DNA of 64,000 nt, from positions 1-64,000 of the forward strand of contig CAJUCO010000007.1 in the NCBI GenBank assembly GCA_910585245.1, in the 5' to 3' direction. Shown one piece after another: positions 25,628 to 34,899 of this stretch (position 1 is its first letter; each line of letters starts with the position of its first letter). The stretch comes from an uncultured Oscillibacter sp. (GTDB taxonomy: Bacteria > Bacillota > Clostridia > Oscillospirales > Oscillospiraceae). The notes under the pieces are model-generated. The model was not told the origin of the DNA, ran no database searches, and worked only from the letters and a program-made list of their open reading frames with translations. The translations under genes and the position numbers were made by a program.

Positions 25628-26116
25628 ATGAGCCGCCTGAAGCAGGCCGTTATGATGTTTGAAGAGGACGCCGCCGTCCCGGCGGGTTCGAAGCCGCTGA
25701 TGCTGGAGACCGTGTTATCCCGTCCCATCCTGTCCTGGGTATGCGACCGATTGCGGAGTGAAGGCGTTCAGCGGCTTTTCGCTGTCTGCGGCCCCCGTTT
25801 CGCGGAGGAAGTCCGGGGCCTTGTGCCCTTGGGCGCCGTTGTTTCCGAACAGTGGGAGGATTTGGAGGCGTTTTTGGACACGGAGGAGCCGGTGCTGGTT
25901 CTTCCCCGGGCCGCTTTCCCCATGGAAGAGGCCGGGGCGGGCTTTGTCTACGCGGCTCCGGGCCGGGAGCTCCGGGAGAGCTGGCGCGTGAAGATGAGCA
26001 ACAATATCCAGGGGGCGGAGCTGGTCCCCGGCTGGCTGCCGGTTTACGGACCGGAAACCGTGGCGGAGATTGAGGCGTTGCTGCGTAAGAGAGAGACTCC
26101 GGCGGAAAAGAAGTGA
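25628..26116 (+). CDS. GlmU-like nucleotidyltransferase remnant
   Basis: 162 residues. KPLMLETVLSRPILSWVCD followed by GVQRLFAVCG resembles the start of the GlmU uridyltransferase domain (KPMVEHV... then VVVVG), but the LAAGxGTRM nucleotide loop is missing, replaced by a short acidic segment, and the whole acetyltransferase half is absent (GlmU is about 450 residues). In Bacillus glmU sits exactly here, before prs. So this is likely a shrunken, catalytically dead GlmU, kept for another role or decaying. GGAGGGGGAG precedes the ATG. Confidence 0.6.
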   Translation: MSRLKQAVMMFEEDAAVPAGSKPLMLETVLSRPILSWVCDRLRSEGVQRLFAVCGPRFAEEVRGLVPLGAVVSEQWEDLEAFLDTEEPVLVLPRAAFPMEEAGAGFVYAAPGRELRESWRVKMSNNIQGAELVPGWLPVYGPETVAEIEALLRKRETPAEKK

Positions 26117-26191
26117 ATACGTCCGGTGCGTGGCATAGGACAAAAAATACAATGACCGGCGGTCCGGTCATGGAAAGAGAGCGTTTTGGAT

Positions 26192-27148
26192 ATGATTTCA
26201 CACGGGAAAGATATCAAGGTGTTTTCTGGCAACGCGAACCTGAAGCTGGCGAAGGAGATCTGCGCACAGATGGGCACGAAGCTGGGAGAGTCTGAGGTTG
26301 GCGCCTTTTCCGATGGCGAGGTGTTTGTCTCCCTGTATGAGACCGTCCGGGGCAGCGACGTTTTCGTGGTCCAGCCCACCTGCAGCCCCGTCAACAACAA
26401 CCTGATGGAGCTGCTGATCATCATCGACGCGCTGAAGCGGGCCTCAGCGGGCCGCATCACCGCCGTTATCCCCTATTACGGCTATGCCCGGCAGGACCGG
26501 AAGGCCAAGGCCCGGGACCCCATCACCGCCAAGCTGGTGGCCAACATGATCACCGCCGCCGGGGCGGACCGGGTGCTGACCATGGACCTTCACGCCGCTC
26601 AGATTCAGGGATTTTTCGATATTCCGGTGGACAATCTGGCGGGCAATCCCATCTTTGTGGACTACTACGCCAAGAAATTTGGCGGCAGCTGCGAGAACAT
26701 GGTGGTGGTGTCTCCGGACGTGGGTTCCGTCTCCCGTGCCCGGGCTTTCGCACAGAAGCTGCATATGCAGTTGGCGATTGTGGATAAGCGCCGCCAGCGG
26801 GCCAACCAGTGCGAGGTCATGAATGTCATCGGCGACGTGGAAGGACGGGACTGCATCCTCTTTGACGACCTGGTGGATACCGGCGGGTCCCTTTGCAACG
26901 CCGCCCAGGCTCTGGTGGACAACGGGGCCCACAGCGTCCACGCCTGTGCCTCCCACGGTGTGCTCTCCGGTCCGGCCATTGACCGGATCAACGCCAGTCC
27001 CATTCAGGAGCTGGCTCTGCTGGACACCATTCCGGCCATTCAGCCGGAGCTCAGCAGCAAGGTCAAATACCTCTCTGTGGCCCCCATGTTCTGCGAGGCC
27101 ATCGAGCGGGTCTACCAGGAGGTTTCCATCTCCAAGCTCTTCCGCTGA
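26192..27148 (+). CDS. prs: Ribose-phosphate pyrophosphokinase
   Basis: Makes PRPP for nucleotide, His and Trp synthesis. 318 residues. KVFSGNANLKLAKEI start, YYGYARQDRKAKARDPITAKL, the PRPP-binding CILFDDLVDTGGSL, and SPDVGSVSRARAFA. The start is uncertain between TTG 26186 and ATG 26192; GAAAGAGAG lies 5 and 11 bases upstream respectively. Followed by pth and mfd, the Bacillus order. Confidence 0.95.
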   Translation: MISHGKDIKVFSGNANLKLAKEICAQMGTKLGESEVGAFSDGEVFVSLYETVRGSDVFVVQPTCSPVNNNLMELLIIIDALKRASAGRITAVIPYYGYARQDRKAKARDPITAKLVANMITAAGADRVLTMDLHAAQIQGFFDIPVDNLAGNPIFVDYYAKKFGGSCENMVVVSPDVGSVSRARAFAQKLHMQLAIVDKRRQRANQCEVMNVIGDVEGRDCILFDDLVDTGGSLCNAAQALVDNGAHSVHACASHGVLSGPAIDRINASPIQELALLDTIPAIQPELSSKVKYLSVAPMFCEAIERVYQEVSISKLFR

Positions 27149-27320
27149 GTCCTGTGTTCTTTTGGAAAAAGCGAAACCAAGGGATGTTTGCGCGTTCTTC
27201 GTTTTTATCGATTGTCTAGACCCAAGCGCCGTGGGACGAGGGTTGCACGTCCTTAGAAGAGGCGTTTTGTAGATAGCTGGAGGCCGTTTTGGCCCGTTCC
27301 ATGATCCATAAGACCATACA

Positions 27321-27347
27321 AGGCGGGGAAGGATAGCTTCCCCGCCT
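27321..27347 (+). terminator. Hairpin between prs and pth
   Basis: Perfect 11-bp stem AGGCGGGGAAG / CTTCCCCGCCT (27321-27331, 27337-27347), five-base loop, no T-tract. Possibly a transcript-end stabiliser. The rest of 27149-27404 shows no gene. Confidence 0.5.
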
Positions 27348-27404
27348 ATGTGGGTTGCATTCGGATTTTTGGAATGTTGAATTTACTGGAAAGGCGAGAG
27401 CGAT

Positions 27405-28001
27405 ATGCTGTTTGGAAACAAGGGCGGCTCCTCCGTGGAGTGGCTGATCGTAGGGCTGGGAAATCCCGGCGCAAAGTATGAAAATACCCGGCACAACATG
27501 GGCTTTCGGGCTGTGGAGCTGCTGGCGGAGGAAAAAGGCGTAAAACTGAACAAGGTGAAGTTCAAGTCCGCATATAGTATTTTTGAGTTTTCCGGCGCCC
27601 GGTGCCTGGTGATGAAGCCCCAGACCTATATGAATCTCTCCGGCGAGGCAGTGGGGGAGGCGGCCCGGTTCTACAAGATTCCCCCGGACCATGTGCTGGT
27701 GCTCTACGACGATGTGTCCCTTCCGGTGGGGAAGCTCCGGGTCCGTCCCGCCGGTTCCGCCGGGGGACACAACGGCATCAAAAGCATCATCGCCCACCTG
27801 GGGACCCAGGACTTTCCCCGAATTAAGATTGGCACAGGGGCCCCGGAGGACAAGGAGGGCATGATTAACTGGGTCATCGGCGTTCCCTCCCAGAAAGAGC
27901 GGGAGATTCTTCTGGAGGCCTTTCAGAGGGCGGTGCGTGCGGCGGCCTGTGTGGTTGCCCACGGCTGCCAGCGGGCTATGAACGATTTTAACGGAGTCTA
28001 A
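27405..28001 (+). CDS. pth: Peptidyl-tRNA hydrolase
   Basis: Recycles peptidyl-tRNA released from stalled ribosomes. 198 residues. LIVGLGNPGAKYENTRHNMGF carries the catalytic His30 and Asn20; MKPQTYMNLSGEAV and LVLYDDVSLPVGKLR carry the remaining substrate-binding residues. Ends 13 bases before mfd. Confidence 0.96.
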   Translation: MLFGNKGGSSVEWLIVGLGNPGAKYENTRHNMGFRAVELLAEEKGVKLNKVKFKSAYSIFEFSGARCLVMKPQTYMNLSGEAVGEAARFYKIPPDHVLVLYDDVSLPVGKLRVRPAGSAGGHNGIKSIIAHLGTQDFPRIKIGTGAPEDKEGMINWVIGVPSQKEREILLEAFQRAVRAAACVVAHGCQRAMNDFNGV

Positions 28002-28014
28002 TAAAGGATTTGCC

Positions 28015-31000
28015 ATGAAACGTTTCTTGGAAAAACTGACGTCTTTACCGGAGGTGGAAGAGCTGCTCCGCCGGGTGGAGAGTGGCGGCTGTCCCGCTGC
28101 GGTAACGGGCCTTCAGCCGGTCCAAAGGGCCTGTTTGGGGGCGGCGGTGGCGCGGGCGGCGGGCCGTCCGGCGGTCTTTATCTGCGGCGACGAGGGGGAG
28201 GCCCGCCAACTGGCAGGGGATCTGGAGGCCTTGTTGGAAGCACCTCCGGTGACGCTGCTTGCCCGGGAGTGGCAGCTGCGCCCCGGGGCCGTGTCCTCCC
28301 GGGATTGGGAGCGGGGCCGTCTGGCGGCCCTTTTCGCCATGGCCCAGGGGGCGCCACCGGCCGTTGTGGCCACTGCGGACGCTTTGATGGCCCGGACGCT
28401 GTCTCCGGCGCTTCTAAAGGATCTGTCGCTCACCTTACGGGTGGGGCAGCGGCAGGAGCTGCCGGAATTGACGGACCGGCTTCTCTCCGCCGGGTACTTC
28501 CGTTGCCAGCAGGTGGAGGGCGTGGGACAGTTTGCCCTTCGGGGGGGCATTTTGGATGTGTTTTCCCCGCTGATGGACCAGCCGGTCCGCTGTGAGTTTT
28601 TTGACGACGAGATCGACTCCATGGGAGCGTTTGACCCAGGCACCCAGCGGAGGACGGTAAACCTGGACGAAGCCCTGATTCTCCCAGCCGCCGAGGTGCT
28701 GCCCCGGCAGGCGAAAGGGGGGCTGGAGGGACTGGCGGGGAAGCTGCTGGCTCTGGCGGGGAAGCTGGAGAAAAAAGGGGCCGCCGAAGCCGCCGCCCGT
28801 CTACAGGAGGACGGCGAGCGATTGAAGAGCGGCGCTGTTCCCCAGGGGATAGACCGCTATTTGGCCGCCGTCTATCCCGAGGCCACCGCCGGGGTTCACT
28901 ATCTGCCTTCGGATGCCGTGGTGTTCCTCAGCGAGGCGGGCCGGGTGGATGAGCGGGTAAAGGGCGCTGTTCTGCAAAACCGCCAGGATTTGGAGGTTTT
29001 GATGGAGGCGGGGATTTTAGTGGGAGACTACGCAAAGCTGCTGCTTTCCGCCGAGGAGTTCTATGCGGCGCTGGAGGCATTCCCCCTCATCATGGCCAGC
29101 GCCTTGCCCACCTCCCGCTATCCTTACCCGCCCAAGGGCCTGCTCAGTCTTAACGCCCGGCAGCTCAGTTCTTATGGCGGCAGTTTAGAAACCGCCGTGA
29201 CGGACTTGGGGCAATACCGCGCCAACGGCAGCGCCGTGCTGCTTCTTTGCGGCGGGGAGACCCGGGCGCGGAACCTCCACAACCTTCTCTCAGAGCGGGG
29301 CATTCCCGCCGCCCTGGATGTGAGGGGCGAGGCCATGCCCTCTTCCGGGGAAGTGCGGATTACGGTGGGGGCGCTTTCCGCCGGATGTGAGTGGCCCGCT
29401 TTAAAACTGGCGGTGCTGACAGAGGGACAGCTGATCGCCCCGGTCCGGAAGCGGGCAAAGCCCAAAAAAGACTCCAACCGCCAAAAGATCCAGTCCTACA
29501 CGGACTTGAAACCCGGGGATCTGGTGGTCCACACGCACCATGGCGTGGGCCGCTTTGCGGGCATCCAGCGGATGCCTGTGGACGGCGTGGAGAAGGACTA
29601 TATGAAAATTGACTACGCCGGGGGAGATTGCCTCTATGTTCCCGCCACGGCCTTGGATCTGGTGAGTAAGTATATCGGCGGCGGGGAGGACGGCGTGGGC
29701 CGCCAGAAACTGAACAAGCTTGGGGGAACGGAGTGGGCCAAACAAAAGACCCGGGCCAGAAAGGCCGTGAAGGATCTGGCCAAGGGGCTGACCAAGCTCT
29801 ATGCCGAGCGCCAGCGCCGCCCCGGCTTCGCCTTTTCCCCGGACTCCCCCTGGCAGCGGGAGTTTGAAGAGTCTTTCCCCTATTCGGAGACGGACGACCA
29901 GCTTCGGGCTATTGCCGAGATCAAAAAGGATATGGAGCGCCCCCGGCCCATGGACCGGCTGCTTTGCGGCGATGTGGGCTACGGCAAAACGGAGGTGGCC
30001 CTCCGGGCGGTGATGAAATGCGTCCTGGACGGGAAGCAGGCGGCCATTTTGGTTCCCACCACCGTCCTGGCCCAGCAGCACTACGCCACGGCCCTGGGGC
30101 GTTTCCGGAATTTCCCGGTGGAAATTGGCGTTTTGTCCCGCTTTACGCCGCCGAAAGAGGCCAAGCGGATGTTGGAGGCCGCCCGAACCGGCGGCCTGGA
30201 TTTGCTGATTGGAACCCACAAGCTGCTGCAAAAGAACATGGAGTTTAAAGATTTGGGCCTGTTGATTATTGACGAGGAGCAGCGCTTTGGCGTTACCCAC
30301 AAAGAGCGGCTAAAGGAGCTCAGCCGCCAGGTGGACGTGCTGACCCTCTCGGCGACGCCCATCCCCCGGACGCTGAACATGGCTTTGTCCGGCCTCCGGG
30401 ATATGTCCACCATTGAGGAGCCGCCGGCGGACCGCCAGCCTGTTCAGACCTATGTGCTGGAGCATGACTGGGCCATTTTGGAGGACGCCATGCGGAAAGA
30501 ACTCAGCCGGGGCGGACAGATTTACTACCTGCATAACCGGGTGGAGAGCATAGACCTCACCGCCTCCCGCATTCAGAAGATGCTGGGCCCGGAGACCAGA
30601 GTGGTCACCGGCCACGGCAAGATGAGCGAGCAGGAACTCTCCACCGTCATGCACGCTATGGTGGACGGGGAGGCGGATGTGCTGGTCTGTACCACCATCA
30701 TAGAAACAGGGATTGACATTTCCAATGTCAACACCTTGATCATTGAAGACGCGGACAAAATGGGCTTGGCCCAGCTCCACCAGATTCGGGGCCGGATTGG
30801 CCGCAGCGCGCGGCGGGCCTACGCCTATTTGACCTATCGAAAGGGGAAGGTCCTCCAGGAGATTGCCGCCAAGCGCCTTTCCGCCATCCGGGAATATGTG
30901 GAGTTTGGCTCCGGCTTTCGCATCGCCATGCGGGACCTGGAAATCCGGGGAGCGGGGAACCTTTTGGGGCCGGAACAGTCCGGATATCTCTTAAGCGTGG

Positions 31001-31518
31001 GATACGACCTCTATTTGAAGCTGCTGGAAGAGGCGGTTTTGGAGGAGCGGGGAGAGGAGAAGGTGGTGGAGACAGAGTGTTCCGCCGACCTGACGGTAAA
31101 CGCCAACATCCCGGAGCGGTATGTCTCCTCGCCGGAGCAACGAATGGACCTTTACCGCCGCATTGCCGCCATCCGCTCCAACGACGACGCCTCGGACCTG
31201 CTGGACGAGCTGCTGGACCGTTACGGCGAGGCGCCGAAGCCGGTGTTGGCCCTTTTGGACGTGGCCCTGCTCCGGGCGGCGGCGTCCAAGGCGGGCATCT
31301 CCGACGTCACACAAAAGCGGGATGTGCTCCGTTTCCAGCTGGCGGTCTTCCGGCCCGAGGCGGTGGTGCGGGTTTGCGGATTGAACAAGTACCGCCAGCG
31401 CCTCACTGTGGCCGCCGGGGAGGACCCGGCTCTGACGCTGAAGCTAAGACCCGGCGCGGACGCCTTGGAGAGCGCCATGGAGTTGGTGGAGGATTTGAAG
31501 TTGGCGGGGAAAGAGTGA
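28015..31518 (+). CDS. mfd: Transcription-repair coupling factor
   Basis: Translocase that removes RNA polymerase stalled at DNA damage and recruits UvrA. 1167 residues, full length. UvrB-like N-terminal modules (GILDVFSPLMDQPVRCEFFDD), the RNA-polymerase-interacting domain near 500 (GDLVVHTHHGVGRFAGIQRM), RecG-like motor with GDVGYGKTEVALR, DEEQRFGV and the TRG region DISNVNTLIIEDADKMGLAQ, then the C-terminal domain. Last gene of this cluster, followed by a strong terminator. Confidence 0.97.
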   Translation: MKRFLEKLTSLPEVEELLRRVESGGCPAAVTGLQPVQRACLGAAVARAAGRPAVFICGDEGEARQLAGDLEALLEAPPVTLLAREWQLRPGAVSSRDWERGRLAALFAMAQGAPPAVVATADALMARTLSPALLKDLSLTLRVGQRQELPELTDRLLSAGYFRCQQVEGVGQFALRGGILDVFSPLMDQPVRCEFFDDEIDSMGAFDPGTQRRTVNLDEALILPAAEVLPRQAKGGLEGLAGKLLALAGKLEKKGAAEAAARLQEDGERLKSGAVPQGIDRYLAAVYPEATAGVHYLPSDAVVFLSEAGRVDERVKGAVLQNRQDLEVLMEAGILVGDYAKLLLSAEEFYAALEAFPLIMASALPTSRYPYPPKGLLSLNARQLSSYGGSLETAVTDLGQYRANGSAVLLLCGGETRARNLHNLLSERGIPAALDVRGEAMPSSGEVRITVGALSAGCEWPALKLAVLTEGQLIAPVRKRAKPKKDSNRQKIQSYTDLKPGDLVVHTHHGVGRFAGIQRMPVDGVEKDYMKIDYAGGDCLYVPATALDLVSKYIGGGEDGVGRQKLNKLGGTEWAKQKTRARKAVKDLAKGLTKLYAERQRRPGFAFSPDSPWQREFEESFPYSETDDQLRAIAEIKKDMERPRPMDRLLCGDVGYGKTEVALRAVMKCVLDGKQAAILVPTTVLAQQHYATALGRFRNFPVEIGVLSRFTPPKEAKRMLEAARTGGLDLLIGTHKLLQKNMEFKDLGLLIIDEEQRFGVTHKERLKELSRQVDVLTLSATPIPRTLNMALSGLRDMSTIEEPPADRQPVQTYVLEHDWAILEDAMRKELSRGGQIYYLHNRVESIDLTASRIQKMLGPETRVVTGHGKMSEQELSTVMHAMVDGEADVLVCTTIIETGIDISNVNTLIIEDADKMGLAQLHQIRGRIGRSARRAYAYLTYRKGKVLQEIAAKRLSAIREYVEFGSGFRIAMRDLEIRGAGNLLGPEQSGYLLSVGYDLYLKLLEEAVLEERGEEKVVETECSADLTVNANIPERYVSSPEQRMDLYRRIAAIRSNDDASDLLDELLDRYGEAPKPVLALLDVALLRAAASKAGISDVTQKRDVLRFQLAVFRPEAVVRVCGLNKYRQRLTVAAGEDPALTLKLRPGADALESAMELVEDLKLAGKE

Positions 31519-31592
31519 GTGAAGACCTGATAAACCGGCCGCTTTTGCAGTTCACTTTGAAGCCAAGGGGAGACCTTTCCCATAAACTTACC

Positions 31593-31628
31593 AAAAGCCA
31601 GCTCTCCAGACAGGAGAGCTGGCTTTTT
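31593..31628. terminator. Bidirectional terminator between mfd and the TRAP genes
   Basis: 15-bp stem AAAAGCCAGCTCTCC / GGAGAGCTGGCTTTT (31593-31607, 31613-31627) with a T-run. It separates mfd from the convergent DctM gene and marks the left edge of the carbohydrate island. Confidence 0.9.
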
Positions 31629-31776
31629 GACAAACGTCGGATTCTGAAATCACGCTGGATTTGGAGGGCCCTTCCTCTTTTGAACCTGGCTTGTGCTTTT
31701 CGCCTCTTAAGATGGAAGAAAAGAGAGTCCAAGGGTTGAACGTTTATCCGCCCCCAGGAGGAGAGTCAGAGGCTGG

Positions 31777-33075
31777 TTAGCCCATCATCAGGTTGGGGAC
31801 AAACATGGAAAGAGGCTGGAAAAAGGTCACCAACAGCAGTACCAGAACCATCATGGCGTAAAAGGGCAGGCAGGCCTTGGTAGCCTCCTCAATTTTGATG
31901 CGGCCAATGGAGCAACCGGCGAAAAGAGCCGCGCCCACAGGGGGCGTGCAAAGGCCAATGGCCAGATTCAAAATCAACATGGCGCCAAACTGCACGGGAG
32001 CCATGCCCAGTTGGGTGGCCACAGGGAGCAAAATGGGGGTCAAAATCAGAATCAAAGGCCCCATATCCATGATGCAGCCCAGAACCAGGCACATGATGTT
32101 GATCAAAAGCAGGATGACAATTTTGTTGTTGGAGATCCCCAGGAGCAAATTCGTGACCATGGTCGGCACTTTCAGGTAGGCCAGCAGCCAGCCGAACATG
32201 GACGCGGTGGCAATCAGCGCCATGACCATGGCGATGGTCCGCAGGGACTTGCGAAGAATGTTGGCGAATTGGCTCAGAGGGATTTCCCGGTAGATGAAGA
32301 AGGTGACAATGAAGGCGTACACCACGGCCACCGCAGCGGACTCCGTGGCCGTGAACCACCCCAGAATCACACCGCCGACGATGATGATACAGGTCATCAG
32401 TCCCAGCAGAGCGTCCTTTGTGGCGATCCAGATCTCTCTAGCGGAGAGCACCCGTCCCTTGGGATAATTCCGCTTCCGGGCAATGATGGCGGTCATGACC
32501 ATCAAGGCCACGCCCAGCAAGACGCCCGGAATCAGCCCGCCCATAAAGAGCTGGCCGATGGAAACACCTCCGCCTGCCGCCATGGCAAAGAGAATCATGT
32601 TGTGGGAAGGGGGAATCATGACGCCCTGGCAGGAGGAGGTAACCGTGACCGCCACGGAAAAGTCCTTGTCATAGCCGGAGTCCGTCATCATGGGAATCAG
32701 GATGGAGCCGATGGAGGAGGTGTCCGCCACGGCGGAGCCGGAGATGCCGCCGAAAAACATGGATGCCAGAATATTCACCTGGGCCAGACCGCCCCGCATC
32801 CAGCCCACAAAGGCGTTGGCCAGTGTGATGAGCCGGCGGGAGATGCCCCCTTGTCCCATGATTTCACCGGCCAGGATGAAGAAGGGAATTGCCAGTAAGG
32901 AGAAGGACTGAACACCGTTGACCATTCGCTGGAACAGTGTGGCCAGGGGAATGTTCAAATACAGCGCGGTCAGCACGGAGGAAATCCCCAGAGTAAAGGA
33001 GATTGGCGTACGGATTGCCAACAAAATGACGAAGGAACAGAGCATAATGGCGATGGCAACAGAAGTATCAGGCAT
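31777..33075 (-). CDS. TRAP transporter large membrane subunit (DctM family)
   Basis: Ion-coupled translocation channel of the first TRAP system. 432 residues, about twelve helices, with the DctM patterns ALPLFILAGEIM-like (IPFFILAGEIMGQGGI), GGISGSAVADTSSIGSILIP and MIPPSHNMILF. The start GGAAAGGAGG is strong and the first 8 bases overlap the DctQ stop, so the two membrane subunits are coupled. Works with the next two genes on this strand to import an organic acid or sugar-like solute driven by Na+ or H+. Confidence 0.93.
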   Translation of the reverse strand: MPDTSVAIAIMLCSFVILLAIRTPISFTLGISSVLTALYLNIPLATLFQRMVNGVQSFSLLAIPFFILAGEIMGQGGISRRLITLANAFVGWMRGGLAQVNILASMFFGGISGSAVADTSSIGSILIPMMTDSGYDKDFSVAVTVTSSCQGVMIPPSHNMILFAMAAGGGVSIGQLFMGGLIPGVLLGVALMVMTAIIARKRNYPKGRVLSAREIWIATKDALLGLMTCIIIVGGVILGWFTATESAAVAVVYAFIVTFFIYREIPLSQFANILRKSLRTIAMVMALIATASMFGWLLAYLKVPTMVTNLLLGISNNKIVILLLINIMCLVLGCIMDMGPLILILTPILLPVATQLGMAPVQFGAMLILNLAIGLCTPPVGAALFAGCSIGRIKIEEATKACLPFYAMMVLVLLLVTFFQPLSMFVPNLMMG

Positions 33076-33583
33076 GAGGGTCCTCCTTTCCGGCCTCCGG
33101 CACGTCTTCTAATATGTGTTTGTCCCGCTTGGCCGCCACCAAGATGGCGTTCAGAAAGACCAGAATGCCGGACAGGGGCAAAATAACATAGAGCACCGAG
33201 CTGGGGAGCTTGGTGGCGGGCATCGTGGAGAGCTTGGTCATGTTCATGATCACAACTCCGTAATAGACCATCAAACCGCCGAAGGCGGCCATGAGGATAT
33301 GATCCACACTCTCCAAGATACCGATGGCCTTTGCGGGCAGCTTGGAGGTGAACATCTCGATGCTGATATGGATTTTCTCCAATACGCCGATGGCCATGCC
33401 GATGAGACTGAACCAAACCAGCATCAGCGTGGCGACCTCCTGGGTCCAGGCGAAGCCCTGTTTAAAAATGTAACGCAAGATGACATCAACGAAGACGATG
33501 ACGGTTAAAACCACCATGCAGATCATGGCGAACCACTCCAGCGCCTTGAACAATACGCGGAACGCTTTCCGGGCAGCTTGCAT
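33068..33583 (-). CDS. TRAP transporter small membrane subunit (DctQ family)
   Basis: 171 residues with four helices; VILRYIFKQGFAWTQEVATL and WFSLIGMAIGVLEKIHI match the DctQ domain. It bridges the binding protein and the DctM channel. Order on this strand is DctP, DctQ, DctM. AAAGGAG precedes the ATG. Confidence 0.9.
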   Translation of the reverse strand: MQAARKAFRVLFKALEWFAMICMVVLTVIVFVDVILRYIFKQGFAWTQEVATLMLVWFSLIGMAIGVLEKIHISIEMFTSKLPAKAIGILESVDHILMAAFGGLMVYYGVVIMNMTKLSTMPATKLPSSVLYVILPLSGILVFLNAILVAAKRDKHILEDVPEAGKEDPHA

Positions 33584-33615
33584 AACCGGCTCCTTTCAAA
33601 CTCTTCTAATTCTGG

Positions 33616-33644
33616 AAAAGAGCGGCCATCTGGCCGCCCTCTTT
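33616..33644 (-). promoter_or_regulatory. Hairpin between DctP and DctQ genes, first TRAP system
   Basis: Twelve base pairs (AAAGAG-CGGCCA with TGGCCG-CTCTTT) with a two-base bulge, in the 71-base gap. Such hairpins often leave more binding protein than membrane subunit. The second TRAP operon has one in the same place. Confidence 0.5.
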
Positions 33645-33654
33645 CGGAGTGAAC

Positions 33655-34713
33655 TCAACCCAAAGCCTGGACGCGCTCAACAATGGCTTTTTGATCGGCG
33701 TCAAGGAAGCTATCGTACATGGGGGCCACGGCATCCTGGAACGCTTTTAGCTCATCGGCCGTCAGAGTCGTCAGGGTGCAGCCCTTCTCCTCGGCGATTT
33801 GGGCGTTTTTCGCCTCGGACTCCTCCCAGGCGTCGCGGTGCCAAACCTCGGCCTCTTTGGCGCAGTCGAAGATGATTTGCTGATCCTCGGCGGACAGCTT
33901 GTCCATGGTCTGCTTGGAGGCCAGGATCATGTCCGGCATATAGGAGTGGCCGTCATACGTCCAATAAGGAGCAACCTCCCAGAAAGACATTTCGATGTAG
34001 GAGGTCATGTTGTTTTCCGCACCGTCCACCACACCGGTCTGGATAGAAGAATAAGTGTCGTTGAAGGGAAGACCCACACCGGCGGCGCCCAGGTTCTCCA
34101 TCAAAGCCAGCATCAGATCAGACTCGGACACACGGATTTTCATACCGGCCATGTCGGCGGGAGTCCGGATTTCCTTCTTGGCGTTAAAGAAGTTACGAGA
34201 ACCGGGATGGAGGTAGGTAACTCCCACCAGGTTGTTGTTTTTGAAGGTTTCAAAGACCTCCTGGCCGATTTCGCCGTCCAGGACCTTGAAGAGGTGGTCC
34301 ACGCTGGTGTACTCATAGGGCATTTGCAAAGCGTTCATCAAAGGAGCAAATTCGGCGGAAGCGCCGGAGGACACGCGGGTGAAATCCAGTCCCCCGAACT
34401 GGCACTGTTCGATGGTGGAGCGTTCGTCGCCCAGCTCGCCGGCGAAGTGGCATTCAATGGTGATCCGGCCGTTGGTCTTTTCGTTTACAAGGTCGGCGAA
34501 CATTTGGCAGGCTTGGCTGGTGATGTGCTCGGCGTTGTGGCTGTTGGCCAGACGAAGGAGCATCGTCTCCCCCTCGGGAGCCGTGTCGGGGGCGGCGGGT
34601 TCGGTGGTATTGCTACCGGCGTCGGGAGCGGGGGCGGGGGTACTGTCGCCTCCGCAGGCGCACAGACCCAATAGCATCAGGGCTGTCAGCAAGCAGGCAA
34701 TCAAGTTCTTCAT
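33655..34713 (-). CDS. TRAP transporter solute-binding lipoprotein (DctP family)
   Basis: Extracytoplasmic receptor anchored as a lipoprotein: signal peptide MKNLIACLLTALMLLGLCAC with the lipidated Cys18 or Cys20, then a Pro/Ala/Thr linker and the DctP domain (RLANSHNAEHITSQACQMFA, GLPFNDTYSSIQTGVVDGAE). 352 residues. An ATG at 34725 is also in frame, but GGAGG touches it directly; it is 12 bases from the ATG at 34713, so that start is used. TATACT at 34769-34774 on the minus strand is a likely -10 box. The cognate kinase/regulator pair lies upstream. Confidence 0.92.
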   Translation of the reverse strand: MKNLIACLLTALMLLGLCACGGDSTPAPAPDAGSNTTEPAAPDTAPEGETMLLRLANSHNAEHITSQACQMFADLVNEKTNGRITIECHFAGELGDERSTIEQCQFGGLDFTRVSSGASAEFAPLMNALQMPYEYTSVDHLFKVLDGEIGQEVFETFKNNNLVGVTYLHPGSRNFFNAKKEIRTPADMAGMKIRVSESDLMLALMENLGAAGVGLPFNDTYSSIQTGVVDGAENNMTSYIEMSFWEVAPYWTYDGHSYMPDMILASKQTMDKLSAEDQQIIFDCAKEAEVWHRDAWEESEAKNAQIAEEKGCTLTTLTADELKAFQDAVAPMYDSFLDADQKAIVERVQALG

Positions 34714-34875
34714 TTCTTCATTCATCCTCCATTTGGTATTCTGTTTTAAGAAACAGTTTTCATCTTTTAGTATAATTCACACCTGCTCGCTAAAAAATCG
34801 TAAAGTTTTGCTGTTTAGCCGTCAATTTTTTGTCATATATCAATAGAGAAATATAAATTTTGTGTAAAACTTACA

Positions 34876-34899
34876 ATAGCGGGCCTTTCGGCCCGCTAT
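34876..34899 (-). terminator. Hairpin at the end of the response regulator gene
   Basis: Perfect 10-bp stem ATAGCGGGCC / GGCCCGCTAT (34876-34885, 34890-34899), four-base loop, overlapping the stop codon at 34896-34898 and followed on the minus strand by TTGT. It separates the regulators from the DctP promoter. Confidence 0.7.
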
